Below, in pieces: positions 52,040-62,445 of a stretch of DNA of 64,000 nt. The notes under the pieces are model-generated. The model ran no database searches, was not told the origin of the DNA, and saw only the letters and a list, made by a program, of their open reading frames with translations. The DNA is taken from positions 104,192-168,191 of the forward strand of contig NZ_FOFF01000013.1 in NCBI RefSeq assembly GCF_900110755.1. The letters run 5' to 3'. This stretch comes from Streptomyces sp. yr375. Its GTDB lineage: Bacteria; Actinomycetota; Actinomycetes; Streptomycetales; Streptomycetaceae. The position numbers and the translations under genes were made by a program. The first letter of the stretch is position 1, and every line of letters starts with the position of its first letter.

Positions 52040-52798
52040 CTACCCCTCCCGACGGTGCCGCGCCCCACCCTCCGAAACCCCGGCAGCAGCCTCCGCCTCC
52101 GCCTTCTCCTCCGCCTCCATCTCCGCGAACACATCAATCGGCGCGGGCGCCTTCGCGAGGAACACCCACGTCAGCCACACGGCCAGCAGGAACGGCGGAA
52201 TCTTCAACGCCACCAGCACCCACCCGAGCTGCGCGGTGTTCGCCCACAGGTACAGCGGGAAGAGGATCGCGCACTTGGCGAGAAGGATCAGCCCCCATGC
52301 CCAACTGGCCTTGGCATACGCCTTCTTGCGGCCGGGATTGCGGGTGCGCCAGGAGAGGTTCTCCTTGAACACCGGCCCGAGGATGAGCCCGATCAGCGGC
52401 ACCCCGCACAACGTCGTGATGATGTACGCCAGCGCCAGCCCCAGCGTGTAGAGCATGCCCGGCAGATAGAAGTCCTTGGCGTTGCCGGTCATCATCGCGA
52501 AGACGACGCCGAAGGCGACGCCGAAGACCCCGCTGAACGCGTGCTTGACCGTGTCCTTCATCACCAGCCGGACCACGACCAGGACCAGCGACACCGCGAG
52601 CGCGGCGATCGCGGACATGTGCAGGTCCTTGTTGATCGTGAAGATCGTGACGAAGAGCAGGCCTGGCACCACCGTCTCGACCATGCCCCGCACGCCGCCG
52701 AACGCCTCGAACAAGGCAGCCTCGGTCACCGCCCGGGCGTCGGCCGCGGCGGTGTCTTCCGCAGTCGTGTCTTCGGTCGGCTTGTCGAGCGACGTCAC
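52040..52798 (-). CDS. DUF3159 membrane protein
   Basis: 252 residues with five or six membrane segments. DUF3159 signature regions include EAFGGVRGMVETVVPGLLFVTIFTINKDL, GNAKDFYLPGMLYTLGLALAYIITTL and NLSWRTRNPGRKKAYAKASWAWGLILLAK. It is conserved in actinobacteria beside trkA and the OB-fold gene; function is unknown. Its start is 3 bp from the OB-fold gene stop, so the two are cotranscribed. Confidence 0.92.
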   Translation of the reverse strand: MTSLDKPTEDTTAEDTAAADARAVTEAALFEAFGGVRGMVETVVPGLLFVTIFTINKDLHMSAIAALAVSLVLVVVRLVMKDTVKHAFSGVFGVAFGVVFAMMTGNAKDFYLPGMLYTLGLALAYIITTLCGVPLIGLILGPVFKENLSWRTRNPGRKKAYAKASWAWGLILLAKCAILFPLYLWANTAQLGWVLVALKIPPFLLAVWLTWVFLAKAPAPIDVFAEMEAEEKAEAEAAAGVSEGGARHRREG

Positions 52799-52801
52799 CG
52801 G

Positions 52802-53200
52802 CTACTCCCTACCCAGGGGTCTCAGTTCGTACTTGGGGTTGAACAGCACCCGGCGGCCCCGGCTCATGGAGACCCGGCCCGATGCGATGAGTCTGCGCCC
52901 CGGTTCTATCCCCACGATGGAACGCCTGCCCAGCCACACCACGTCCAGCGCGGCGCTGCCGTCGAACAGCTCGGCCTCCAGGGCCGGGACTCCGGCACGC
53001 GGCCGCAGAGTGACCGTGCGCAAGGTACCAGTAACCGTCACTATCTGGCGGTCCTGGCAGTCTCCGATCCGGGTGCAACCGGCCGTCTCGGCGTCCTCGC
53101 GCAGCTCCTCGGACTCCAGGTCCTCCTGCGACGAGGAGAGCCGGCCGAGCATGCGCCGGAACCGGCCCGTCGACTTTTCGGAACGAGGAACAGCACTCAT
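52802..53200 (-). CDS. OB-fold nucleic-acid-binding protein
   Basis: 132 residues from ATG 53200. A predicted OB fold (VTVTGTLRTVTLRPRAGVPALEAELFDGSAALDVVWLGRRSIVGIEPGRRLIASGRVSM) follows a basic N-terminus (GRFRRMLGRL). There is no ribosome site; TACGCT at 53207-53212 is placed as a -10 box 6 nt before the ATG, so the mRNA is probably leaderless. It belongs to the conserved cluster with DUF3159 and probably binds single-stranded nucleic acid. Confidence 0.85.
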   Translation of the reverse strand: MSAVPRSEKSTGRFRRMLGRLSSSQEDLESEELREDAETAGCTRIGDCQDRQIVTVTGTLRTVTLRPRAGVPALEAELFDGSAALDVVWLGRRSIVGIEPGRRLIASGRVSMSRGRRVLFNPKYELRPLGRE

Positions 53201-53324
53201 ATCTGAAGCGTACCGGGGCGCACCGACAGAGCCGTACCCGCCGCCGTACCCGCCCTCCCACCTGCCGTGTCGCCGCCGCACCGCTCCTGTGCCGCCGCCG
53301 TGCCGCTGCCCTGCCGCCGCCGTG

Positions 53325-54034
<710 letters not shown>

Positions 54035-54041
<7 letters not shown>

Positions 54042-56644
54042 GAGGCCTGCCTCTCGGGTTGTACGGGTTGCGCGGGCTGGGCGGGTTGCGGATCAGGCGG
54101 TATGGGGCGCGGATCGGGTGGTGCGGGCTGCGACTCGGGACGCGGTCCCGCCGCACGGACGGTGAGGACCATGGTGAGGCCGCCGCCGGGGGTGTCCTCG
54201 GCGTTCAGTGTGCCGCCCATCGCCTCGGCGAAGCCGCGGGCGACCGCGAGGCCGAGCCCGACCCCTGCTCCGCGCGGGGCGTCGCCGTAGCGCTGGAAGG
54301 GGGCGAATATCCGCTCCTTGGCCTCGTCGGGGACGCCCGGCCCACGGTCCACGACCCGCACCTCGACCCGGTCGGACAGCGCGCTCGCCGAGACCAGCAC
54401 AGTCTTGCCGGGCGGGCTGTACTTGACCGCGTTCTCCACCAGGTTGGCGACCGACCGCTCCAGCAGCCCGGCGTCCACGGCGACCATGGGCAGCGTCTCC
54501 GGGATGTCCAGCTCCACGCTCTCCTGCGGATCCGGGACCCCGCCGAGCGCCATCGGCACCACCTCGTCGAGGTCGATCTCCCGGATGATCGGCGTGACCG
54601 TACCGGTCTGGAGGCGGGACATGTCCAGCAGGTTGCCCACCAGGTGGTCGAGCCGGTCCGCACCGTCCTCGATGCCCTCCAGCAACTCCGCCTGGTCCTC
54701 CTCGGACCAGGCCACGTCGTCGGACCGCAGCGAGGAGACGGCCGCCTTGATGCCGGCCAGCGGGGTACGCAGGTCATGGCTGACGGCGGCCAGCAGCGCC
54801 GTGCGGATGCGGTTGCCCTCGGCCAGCGCACGGGCCCGCTCGGCCTCCTCCTGCAGCCGCCGCCGGTCCAGCACGACGACCGCCTGGGCGGCGAACGCGG
54901 CCAGCACCCGCCTGTCCTCCGCGGGCAGCACCCGCCCGGTGAGCGCCAGCGCCAGATGGTCGCCGACCGGCACGTCCACGTCCGCGTCCTCGGGCCGTTC
55001 GACCGGACGCCCGAACCCGACGTGCCCCGCGCGGGTCCACGGCGCTCTGCCCTCCGCCCGCTCCAGCAGCGCCGCCGACTCCATCCCGAAGGTCTCGCGC
55101 ACCCGCTCGAGGAGCGCCTCCAGGCTGGTCTCGCCCCGCAGCACGTTGCCCGCCAGGTAGGACAGGATCTCCGACTCGGCCCGCAGCCGGGCCGCCTGGT
55201 GCGTACGCCGGGCCGCCAGGTCCACCACCGACGCGACCGAGATCCCCACCCCGACGAAGATCACGATGGCGACGATGTTCCTCGGGTCGGCGATCGTCCA
55301 TCTGTGCAGGGGCGGTGTGTAGAAGTAGTTCAGCAGGAGCGAGCCCACGGCCGCCGAGGCCAGGGCGGGCAGCAGCCCGCCGAGCAGCGCCGCCGCCACG
55401 GTCACGGCCAGGAACAGCAGCATGTCGTTGGCGAGGCCGAGGTGCACGGTGTTCAGCAGCACTGCCAGCAGCGCCGGGCCCGCCACCCCGACCAGCCAGC
55501 CCCAGAGGATCCGGGCCCGCCCGAGCCGGGCGCCCCGGGCCACCGGCAGCCCGCGTCCCTTGGCGACCTCGTCGTGGGTGACGATGTGCACGTCGAGGTC
55601 GGACCCCGACTCGCGGGCGACCGTCGCGCCGACTCCGGGGCCGAAGACGTACTGCCATGTCTTGCGGCGAGAGGAGCCGAGCACGATCTGTGTCGCGTTG
55701 ACCCCGCGGGCGAAGTCGAGCAGCGCGGCCGGGATGTCGTCGCCGACCACGTGGTGGAAGGTGCCGCCCAGGTCCTCCGCGAGGGTGCGCTGGACCGCCA
55801 GTTCCTTGGGGGAGGCCGAGGTCAGCCCGTCGCTGCGGGCGATGTACACGGCCAGCACCTCTCCGCCGGCGCCCTTCTCCGCGAGCCGGGCCGCCCGCCG
55901 GATCAGGGTGCGCCCCTCCGGGCCGCCGGTCAGCCCGACCACGATCCGCTCGCGCGAACCCCAGATCGCCGACACCCGGTGCTCGCTGCGGTACTGCTTC
56001 AGGTACTCGTCGACCCGGTCGGCCACCCACAGCAGGGCCAGCTCCCGCAGGGCGGTGAGGTTGCCGGGCCGGAAGTAGTTGGACAGGGCCGCGTCGACCT
56101 TGTCCGGCTGGTAGATGTTGCCGTGCGCCATCCGCCGCCGCAGCGCCTGGGGTGACATGTCCACCAGCTCGATCTGGTCGGCCCGCCGGACGAACTCGTC
56201 CGGCACCGTCTCCTGCTGCCGTACCCCGGTGATCGACTCCACGACGTCGCCGAGGGACTCCAGGTGCTGGATGTTGACCGTCGAGACCACGTCGATGCCG
56301 GCGGCGAGCAGCTCCGCCACGTCCTGCCAGCGCTTGGCGTTGCGCGAACCCGGGACGTTGGTGTGGGCGAGTTCGTCCACCAGGGCGACCTGCGGGGCGC
56401 GGGCGAGGACCGCGTCCACGTCCATCTCGGTGAAGGCACCGCCCCGGTACTCCAGGTCACGGCGCGGGAGCTGCTCCAGGCCGTGCAGCATCACCTCGGT
56501 GCGCTGCCGCCCGTGGTGCTCGACGAATGCCACCACGCAGTCCGTGCCGCGCTCCACCCGCCGGTGCGCCTCGGACAGCATCGCGTACGTCTTGCCCACG
56601 CCCGGTGCCGCGCCGAGGTAGATCCGAAGCTTTCCGCGTGCCAT
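54035..56644 (-). CDS. kdpD: Sensor kinase KdpD
   Basis: 869 residues. In order: KdpD N-terminal domain (Walker A GAAPGVGKTYAM at ~11-22, EHHGR, LVDELAHTNVPGSRNAKRWQD), a universal-stress domain (~225-360), four membrane segments (~385-480), a GAF-like region, HisKA (AAVSHDLRTPLAG) and ATPase (ENAVKYSPP, VVDRGPGVPDEAKERIF). The protein is fully intact and senses potassium and turgor. A Pro/Gln-rich tail ends the protein. Confidence 0.94.
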
Positions 56645-56831
56645 GGCCTCATTGTCTTCCAGTAACTACTGCGTACGCAGCGTCGACCTTACGGCCAACA
56701 GTTCCGACAAAAGGGACGAGCTGAAAGGCGAGGGACGCCTTTGACGCAACCCTGACGCGGTGAGACGAACACCGGCGGCCCTCACCCCTTCATCGGACGA
56801 GCCCCCCGAATCGGTTCACACCCACCGGCCT

Positions 56832-56867
56832 TCGATCTCATCGATCTCATCGATGTCATCGATGTCA
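56832..56867. repeat. 9-bp tandem repeat TCGATSTCA (4 units)
   Basis: Two TCGATCTCA units followed by two TCGATGTCA units, 190 bp upstream of kdpD. Each unit contains the ATCGAT palindrome when adjacent. Confidence 0.95.
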
Positions 56868-56910
56868 TCGGATCCGTCGGGGGCCGGGGCCCGCCCGCCT
56901 GCGGGAAACG

Positions 56911-56949
56911 CGAAGGGGCCGCACCCCTCATCGGGATGCGGCCCCTTCG
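56911..56949 (-). terminator. Terminator of the DUF3710 operon
   Basis: CGAAGGGGCCGCA and TGCGGCCCCTTCG form a 13-bp perfect stem around a 13-base loop, 65 bp beyond the DUF3710 stop on the minus strand. Confidence 0.8.
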
Positions 56950-57013
56950 GCCGTACGATCTGCCGTCCGTCGATCTACCGTCTACGGTCCGCCGTCTGCC
57001 GACTGCCGTGCGG

Positions 57014-57790
57014 CTAGCGGACCTCGGTGATCTCCGGTCCGCGCTGCAACTGGCCCATGCCGCCGGAGAAGCGGGAGCTGTCGTCCTGCTGCTGGACGCC
57101 CTCGGGCACCATCTGCGCGTCGTTCGGCAGCTTCAGGACGATCGGGTCGCGAGGCGCCATCGGGCCCTCGCCGCGCACCACGACCGTGTCCCGGAAGATC
57201 TGCTCCAGCAGCCCGGCCGCCTGCGGCTGCACCGCGCCCTGGCCAGAGATCACTCCGCGCAGGAACCAGCGGGGGCCGTCCACGCCGACGAACCGCACGA
57301 CGTGGAAACCGCCCGTGCCGTCCGGCAACTGCACCGGCACCTGAGCTCGCAGTTCCCAGCCCAGCGGGCCTTCGACCTCGTCGACGATGCCACCCTGCTG
57401 GGTGATGCCGGAGCCGATCTCCTCGCGCACCTCACCCCAGATGCCCTCGCGCTTGGGAGCGGCGAAGGCCTGCAACTGGACGGCGCTGTCGCGCAGCACG
57501 ACGGTCGCCGCGACGATCGCGTCACCGGCGACCTCGACCCGCAGTTCCATGCCGTCGACCCCGGGCACGAAGATCCCGCCGAGGTCCACGCGGCCCTCTG
57601 CGGGGTCGCGCACCTCGGAGTCGTCCCAGGGCCCGTCGGGCCGCGGCTCGGGCTCGAGCCGTACCCGCTCGCGCGGGCCCTCGTCCTCGGCCGCTACGTC
57701 GTCCGCCTCAGTGTCGACACTGTCGACGACCTGCTCGGCCTCGCCGGCCGCGTCCTCGGCGGCACCCTTCTTCTTGCGACGTCCGAACAC
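57014..57790 (-). CDS. DUF3710 protein
   Basis: 258 residues from GTG 57790 (VFGRRKKKGAAEDA), with AAGGA 7 nt upstream. A basic start and acidic low-complexity stretch lead to the DUF3710 domain (GRVDLGGIFVPGVDGMELRVEVAGD, DEVEGPLGWELRAQVPVQLPDG, GVDGPRWFLRGVISG). Function is unknown. It sits next to dut in most actinobacteria; the stop of dut is 2 bp away, so they form one operon. Confidence 0.93.
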   Translation of the reverse strand: MFGRRKKKGAAEDAAGEAEQVVDSVDTEADDVAAEDEGPRERVRLEPEPRPDGPWDDSEVRDPAEGRVDLGGIFVPGVDGMELRVEVAGDAIVAATVVLRDSAVQLQAFAAPKREGIWGEVREEIGSGITQQGGIVDEVEGPLGWELRAQVPVQLPDGTGGFHVVRFVGVDGPRWFLRGVISGQGAVQPQAAGLLEQIFRDTVVVRGEGPMAPRDPIVLKLPNDAQMVPEGVQQQDDSSRFSGGMGQLQRGPEITEVR

Positions 57791-57791
57791 G

Positions 57792-58343
57792 TCACTGTCC
57801 TTCCCGGTCGGATACGACCGAAGCGTATCGATTCCCACCCGTCGCGCCGCCCTCGGCGGTCTGACCGCTTGTACCGCTTGCGCCGCCCACGGCGGCATGC
57901 CCGCCGGTGGACCCGAAGCCCCCTGCGGCCCGCGCCGAGTCGGGAAGCTCCGCGACCTCCTGGAAGCGGACCCTCTCGACCTGCTGGACGACCAGTTGGG
58001 CAATCCGGTCGAAGCGCTCGAACCGCACGGACTCGCGCGGGTCGAGATTCACCACGATCACCTTGATCTCTCCACGGTACCCGGCATCCACCGTCCCCGG
58101 GGCATTCACGAGGGCGATGCCGCACCGGGCGGCAAGCCCCGAACGCGGGTGCACGAAGGCCGCGTACCCCTCGGGCAGGGCGATGGAAACACCCGTGGGG
58201 AGCACGGCCCGCTCCCCCGGCGCCAGTTCACGGCTCTCCGTGGTGCGCAGATCGGCTCCCGCGTCCCCCGGGTGCTCGTACGTCGGAAGCGGTACGTCGG
58301 GGTCGACGCGCCGGATCAGGACGTTCAGGGAGTCGCGGCTCAC
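57792..58343 (-). CDS. dut: dUTP diphosphatase
   Basis: 183 residues from GTG 58343. The trimeric dUTPase motifs are present: GDAGADL (motif 1), PRSGLA (motif 2), GTVDAGYRGEI (motif 3), RIAQLVV (motif 4) and GFGSTG (motif 5). It converts dUTP to dUMP, preventing uracil in DNA. A Gly/Ala/Ser-rich tail of ~35 residues after motif 5 is longer than usual. GTGA overlaps the thioesterase stop upstream. Confidence 0.96.
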   Translation of the reverse strand: MSRDSLNVLIRRVDPDVPLPTYEHPGDAGADLRTTESRELAPGERAVLPTGVSIALPEGYAAFVHPRSGLAARCGIALVNAPGTVDAGYRGEIKVIVVNLDPRESVRFERFDRIAQLVVQQVERVRFQEVAELPDSARAAGGFGSTGGHAAVGGASGTSGQTAEGGATGGNRYASVVSDREGQ

Positions 58344-58924
58344 GGGTTCACCTCGAAGGCGCGGACGCGCCTGACCTGGTCCGGGTCGCTCATGGCGGCC
58401 CGGATCTCCGCCTCGCGGCCGTGGTTCACGAAGTGCTCGACCGCGACCTCGATGAAAAGCGCGTCGGCCCGGACGGCGACGGGCCCGTCGGGGCCGCCGA
58501 TCCGCCCGGTGGCGCTGGAGTAGATCTTGCGGCCGGCCACCGCCGTCACCTCGGCGTCCAGGTGCAGCGTGGTCCCGACGGGCACGGGCCGTACGAAGTC
58601 GGTGGCGAGCCGTCCGGTCACGGCGACGGTCCGCAGCAGCCAGTTCAGCGAGCCGAGCGTCTCGTCGAGGGCGGAGGCCAGGACTCCGCCGTGCGCGAGA
58701 CCGGGCGCGCCCTGATGGGCGGCGTGCACGGTGAACTCGGCGGTGACCGTCACGCCCTCGCCGGCCCGCGCCTCCAGGTGCAGCCCGTGGGTCTGCTCAC
58801 CGCCGCACCCGAAACAGTGTTCGTAGTGGGCGCCGAGAAGCTCGCCGGGCGCGGGAGCATCGGGGTGCCGGACGGGCTTCACGGCATTGGCCGGAGGCTC
58901 AAGAGCTGCGGAAGTACCACTCAC
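58340..58924 (-). CDS. PaaI-type hotdog thioesterase
   Basis: 194 residues from GTG 58924. The hotdog fold of the PaaI/4HBT family is seen in HQGAPGLAHGGVLASALDETLGSLNW and TGRLATDFVRPVPVGTTLHLDAEV. The CFGCG motif precedes it. It hydrolyses an acyl-CoA or acyl-protein thioester of unknown identity. It is coupled to dut. Confidence 0.9.
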   Translation of the reverse strand: MSGTSAALEPPANAVKPVRHPDAPAPGELLGAHYEHCFGCGGEQTHGLHLEARAGEGVTVTAEFTVHAAHQGAPGLAHGGVLASALDETLGSLNWLLRTVAVTGRLATDFVRPVPVGTTLHLDAEVTAVAGRKIYSSATGRIGGPDGPVAVRADALFIEVAVEHFVNHGREAEIRAAMSDPDQVRRVRAFEVNP

Positions 58925-58982
58925 AGCCGCAGACCTTACCCGCCCGCCCGGCGCCCATCCTCACCGTGCCAAGCTTGGCTTC

Positions 58983-59447
58983 ATGCAGCTCTCCGCCACC
59001 CCCTACGACGAACGTCTCACCGCCCCCCGCTCCTGGTGGTTCATCTCGTTCCTGGTGGGCGTCTCCTGCGCCCTGATCCTGCTGCCCTTCGGCACCCTGC
59101 CGCTGCTCGTCGGCCTGGCCGGCGGCACCGCGGTCGCGGCGGTCATGGCCAGTTCCTACGGCTCCCTGCGCATCCGCGTCGTGGGCGACTCGCTGATCGC
59201 GGGCGAGGCGAAGATCCCGGTCACGGCCCTGGGCGAGGCGGAGATCCTGGACGCGGAGGAGGCGCGCGCCTGGCGCACGTACAAGGCCGACGCCCGGGCC
59301 TTCCTGCTGCTGCGCTCCTACATCCCCACGGCGCTGCGGGTGGAGGTCACCGACCCCGACGACCCGACGCCGTACCTGTACCTGTCGACGCGGGAGCCGG
59401 AGCGCCTCGCCCAGGCCCTCAGGACAGCACGCGAGACGGCCGCATAG
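58983..59447 (+). CDS. DUF3093 membrane protein
   Basis: 154 residues from ATG 58983. Two adjacent membrane segments at about 20-55 (WWFISFLVGVSCALILLPFGTLPLLVGLAGGTAVAAVM) are followed by a cytoplasmic domain (RIRVVGDSLIAGEAKIPVTALGEAEIL, STREPERLAQAL). DUF3093 is conserved in actinobacteria near dut. Function unknown. Confidence 0.92.
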   Translation: MQLSATPYDERLTAPRSWWFISFLVGVSCALILLPFGTLPLLVGLAGGTAVAAVMASSYGSLRIRVVGDSLIAGEAKIPVTALGEAEILDAEEARAWRTYKADARAFLLLRSYIPTALRVEVTDPDDPTPYLYLSTREPERLAQALRTARETAA

Positions 59448-59466
59448 TCGGCGACCTCGGCAGACC

Positions 59467-60477
59467 TCAGCGCCCGAGTTCCCCTGGGTTCTCGGGCGTC
59501 TCGGGCTTCTCAGGGTTTTCGGGGGTCTCGGACCCCTCGGGGTTCAGGGGGTTCCTGGTGATCTCCTCCAGGGCGAGTGGATCCGCCGGCTTCTCCAGGG
59601 GCGGCAGTTGCGGCAGCGCGTCCCACGGCACCTGCATCTTCCGCAGGTCGGCCCGGACCTTCCCGGCCAGTTTCCTGGTGTCCCGCCAGTTCATGGCCGC
59701 GCCGACGGCGGCGCCCACCATGAAGGGCACGAGGTTCGGCAGATCCCGGACCATGCGCTTCATGATCTGCTGGCGCAGCTCGCGCTTCATCTGGCCGCCG
59801 AGCGCCGAGTTGATCGAGGACGGTTTGCGGACGTCGACCCCGCGTTCGCCCGACCATGAGCGCAGATAGGCGGTGCTGCGGTCCTTGAGGCCGCCCACCG
59901 GCCGCACGCCGTAGACCTCGTGGAGTTCGGCGATCAGCTTCAGCTCGATCGCGGCGACCCCGGTGATCTCCGCGGCCAGCTCGGCCGGCATCGCGGGCGG
60001 TACGGGAAGCATCGCGGCCGCGCCGATGCCCGCTCCGACGGTGGACGTGGCGTTCGCCGCGCCCGACACGAGCTTGTCCGCGAGCTGCTCGGGCCCGAGG
60101 CCCGGGAACTGTCTGCGGAGCGTCTGGAGGTCCCGTACGGGGATCCTCGGGGCGATCTCGATGATCCGGTCGGCAAGGTGCGCCAGCCCCGCCCTGGCCC
60201 GGCTCCCGCCCTTGCGGACGCCTTGCCTGGCCAGTTCCGTGGCCCTGGCCCCGATGACCGCCGCCCGCCGCTTGGCGACGGGGGCGGCGTTCCGCGTCGG
60301 CGCCGGGAGGTCGCCCCGGTCAGTCGCGGGTTCGAGCGAGGCCGATCCTTCAGGGACCGCTCCCTTTCCGGATGAGCCTCGCCCGTCGTCACGCACGCCG
60401 TGAGGGCCCCGGGAGGGCCCTTTGTCCGTTCCCCGCAGGGGGAAGCGGCGCTTCCTGGGTGGGGTCGAGCCAGTCAC
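59467..60477 (-). CDS. Conserved hypothetical protein, two hydrophobic segments
   Basis: 336 residues from GTG 60477. A basic disordered N-terminus precedes a domain with IIEIAPRIPVRDLQTLRRQFPGLGPEQLADKLVSGAANATSTVGAGIGAAAMLPVPPAMPAELAAEI and a second hydrophobic stretch near 255 (LVPFMVGAAVGAAMNW). The C-terminus carries PEKPETPENPE repeats. The family is known in Streptomyces without an assigned function. Confidence 0.75.
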   Translation of the reverse strand: MTGSTPPRKRRFPLRGTDKGPSRGPHGVRDDGRGSSGKGAVPEGSASLEPATDRGDLPAPTRNAAPVAKRRAAVIGARATELARQGVRKGGSRARAGLAHLADRIIEIAPRIPVRDLQTLRRQFPGLGPEQLADKLVSGAANATSTVGAGIGAAAMLPVPPAMPAELAAEITGVAAIELKLIAELHEVYGVRPVGGLKDRSTAYLRSWSGERGVDVRKPSSINSALGGQMKRELRQQIMKRMVRDLPNLVPFMVGAAVGAAMNWRDTRKLAGKVRADLRKMQVPWDALPQLPPLEKPADPLALEEITRNPLNPEGSETPENPEKPETPENPGELGR

Positions 60478-60490
60478 GGCCGACCCCTCC

Positions 60491-60787
60491 TCAGTCGCAG
60501 TCGCGGCAGATCGGCTGGCCGTTCTTCTCCCGGGCCAACTGGCTGCGGTGGTGCACCAGGAAGCAGCTCATGCAGGTGAATTCGTCCTGCTGCTTCGGCA
60601 GCACCCGGACGGCCAGCTCCTCGTTCGAGAGGTCTGCGCCGGGCAGCTCGAGGCCTTCTGCGGCCTCGAACTCGTCAACGTCCACGGCCGAGGCCGACTT
60701 GTCGTTCCGCCGTGCCTTCAGCTCTTCAAGGCTGTCGGAATCGACGTCGTCGTCGGTCTTGCGTGGGGTGTCGTAATCGGTAGCCAT
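60491..60787 (-). CDS. DUF4193 protein with zinc-ribbon-like cysteines
   Basis: 98 residues from ATG 60787 (MATDYDTPRKTDDD). The acidic N-terminal part leads to CMSCFLVHHRSQLA and CRDCD, a CxxC...CxxC pair likely to bind zinc. DUF4193 is a universal actinobacterial small protein encoded near dut. Function unknown, possibly RNA polymerase or ribosome associated. Confidence 0.93.
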   Translation of the reverse strand: MATDYDTPRKTDDDVDSDSLEELKARRNDKSASAVDVDEFEAAEGLELPGADLSNEELAVRVLPKQQDEFTCMSCFLVHHRSQLAREKNGQPICRDCD

Positions 60788-61185
60788 TTCGCCTCTCCCC
60801 CTCTGGGTGTCTCTGCGGTGTCTCCAGCGCACGTAACGCGTGAGAGGCCGGACTTGTGCCCGCCTCGAGGCGGAGATTTTGCCTCACATCAAGGTCTGTT
60901 ACTCAATCGACACCCAACCGGACTCCTCACGAGTGATCGGCTTGGATGGCGATCGGGACCGTACACGGTCCGAATGCCGCACTTCAAAGGCGTCTCACCG
61001 TGTACTTCCCGTGATCAAGACCCCCGAAAACCCGGATTTTCCGGGCTTTGGGACAGCAATCATGATCACGGAGAGTAGATGGCCGGAAATTCGCCCTTGT
61101 GATCGATCACACACGACCAGGCTCGGTCGAGGCCCAGAAAATTCAGCGCAAAGCGAACATCCTCGCGTGTGTCGGCGACATGATC
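60788..61185. other. Intergenic region between DUF4193 and cutS
   Basis: About 400 bp containing the promoter of the DUF4193 gene and the downstream flank of cutS. A small hairpin CCCGGA-TTT-TCCGGG is at about 61034-61048. No coding sequence is apparent. Confidence 0.5.
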
Positions 61186-62439
61186 TCAGACGGGCAAGGT
61201 GACCCGCATCACGAGCCCACCCCCCTCGCGCGGCTGCGCCGCGATATGGCCGCCGTGCGCCCGGGCCACGGAGCGCACGATGGACAGGCCGAGCCCGACC
61301 CCCTTGTCGCTACCCGTCCGCTCTGTACGCAACCGGCGGAAGGGCTCGAACAGGTTGTCGATCTCGTACGCCGGCACGACGGGCCCGGTGTTCGACACGA
61401 CCAGAACCGCCTGGCCGTGCTGGACGTCGGTGGTCACCTCGACCCAACCGTCTTCCGGCACGTTGTACCGTACGGCGTTCTGTACGAGGTTGAGGGCGAT
61501 CCGCTCCAGCAGGACGCCGTTGCCCTGGACGACGGCGGGTTTCTGCTCTCCGCGGATCACCACGCCCTTGGCCGCCGCCTCCCCGTGCACCTGGTCGACG
61601 GCCTGCTCGGCGACCTCCGCGAGGTCGACCGGCTTGCGCTCGACGATCTGGTTGTCGCTGCGGGCGAGCAGCAGCAGACCCTCGACGAGCTGCTCGCTGC
61701 GCTCATTGGTGGCCAGCAGCGTCTTGCCGAGCTGTTGCAGCTCCATCGGCGCGCCCGGGTCGGAGAGGTGCACTTCGAGCAGCGTGCGGTTGATCGCCAG
61801 CGGTGTCCTCAGCTCGTGCGAGGCGTTGCCGACGAAGCGCTGCTGGGCCGTGAAGGCGCGCTGGAGGCGCTCCAGCATCTCGTCGAAGGTGTCGGCGAGC
61901 TCCTTCAGCTCGTCGTCCGGGCCGTCCAGCTCGATCCGGCGGGACAGGTCCGAGCCCGCCACCGCGCGCGCGGTGCGAGTGATCCGGCCCAGCGGCGACA
62001 GCACACGGCCGGCCATCGCGTAGCCGAAGGCGAAGGCGATGATCGCGAGGCCGAGGAGCGCGAGCAGGGAGCGGCTGAGGAGGTTGTCCAGGGCGTGCTG
62101 GCGCTGGAGGTCGATACAGGTGCTGATCGCCGAGTTGAACTGGGTGAGCGTCAGGCCGGTGGCGTTGTTGACCGCCGGGCAGTCGGCGCTGGCGACCTTG
62201 ACGTCGTCGCTCGCGCTCACGATCTTGAACGGCGGCTGGTTGCCCGTGCTGATGGCCTGTGCGGCGAGCAGGTAGATGATCGACAGCAGCAGGATGCCGG
62301 CGATCAGGAACATGCCGCCGTACAGCAGCGTGAGGCGTATGCGGATGGTCGGACGCAGCCACGGCAGCGCGGGCTGCGGCCTCCTGGGGTCCCAGGTGGG
62401 CTTCGGGGGTGTCTGGGGAGGCGGGGGTGTCGATGCCAC
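61186..62439 (-). CDS. cutS: Sensor kinase CutS
   Basis: 417 residues. Two membrane segments (~38-62 and ~128-147) enclose a sensor region containing two cysteines (ASADCPAV and AISTCIDL), which in CutS are thought to report extracytoplasmic disulfide status. HAMP and HisKA (GNASHELRTPLA) follow, then an ATPase domain (VQNAVRYNVP, GVGLGLSIVRSV). It partners CutR, encoded upstream with a 6-bp gap. CutRS was described in Streptomyces as affecting antibiotic production and, more recently, the secretion stress response. Confidence 0.93.
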   Translation of the reverse strand: MASTPPPPQTPPKPTWDPRRPQPALPWLRPTIRIRLTLLYGGMFLIAGILLLSIIYLLAAQAISTGNQPPFKIVSASDDVKVASADCPAVNNATGLTLTQFNSAISTCIDLQRQHALDNLLSRSLLALLGLAIIAFAFGYAMAGRVLSPLGRITRTARAVAGSDLSRRIELDGPDDELKELADTFDEMLERLQRAFTAQQRFVGNASHELRTPLAINRTLLEVHLSDPGAPMELQQLGKTLLATNERSEQLVEGLLLLARSDNQIVERKPVDLAEVAEQAVDQVHGEAAAKGVVIRGEQKPAVVQGNGVLLERIALNLVQNAVRYNVPEDGWVEVTTDVQHGQAVLVVSNTGPVVPAYEIDNLFEPFRRLRTERTGSDKGVGLGLSIVRSVARAHGGHIAAQPREGGGLVMRVTLPV

Positions 62440-62445
62440 GGCGAA

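Larger units (their letters stand above)
56645..57013. other. Intergenic region between kdpD and DUF3710 gene
   Basis: About 370 bp with the kdpDE promoter region, a 9-bp repeat (56832-56867) and the terminator of the DUF3710 gene. No coding sequence is apparent. Confidence 0.6.
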
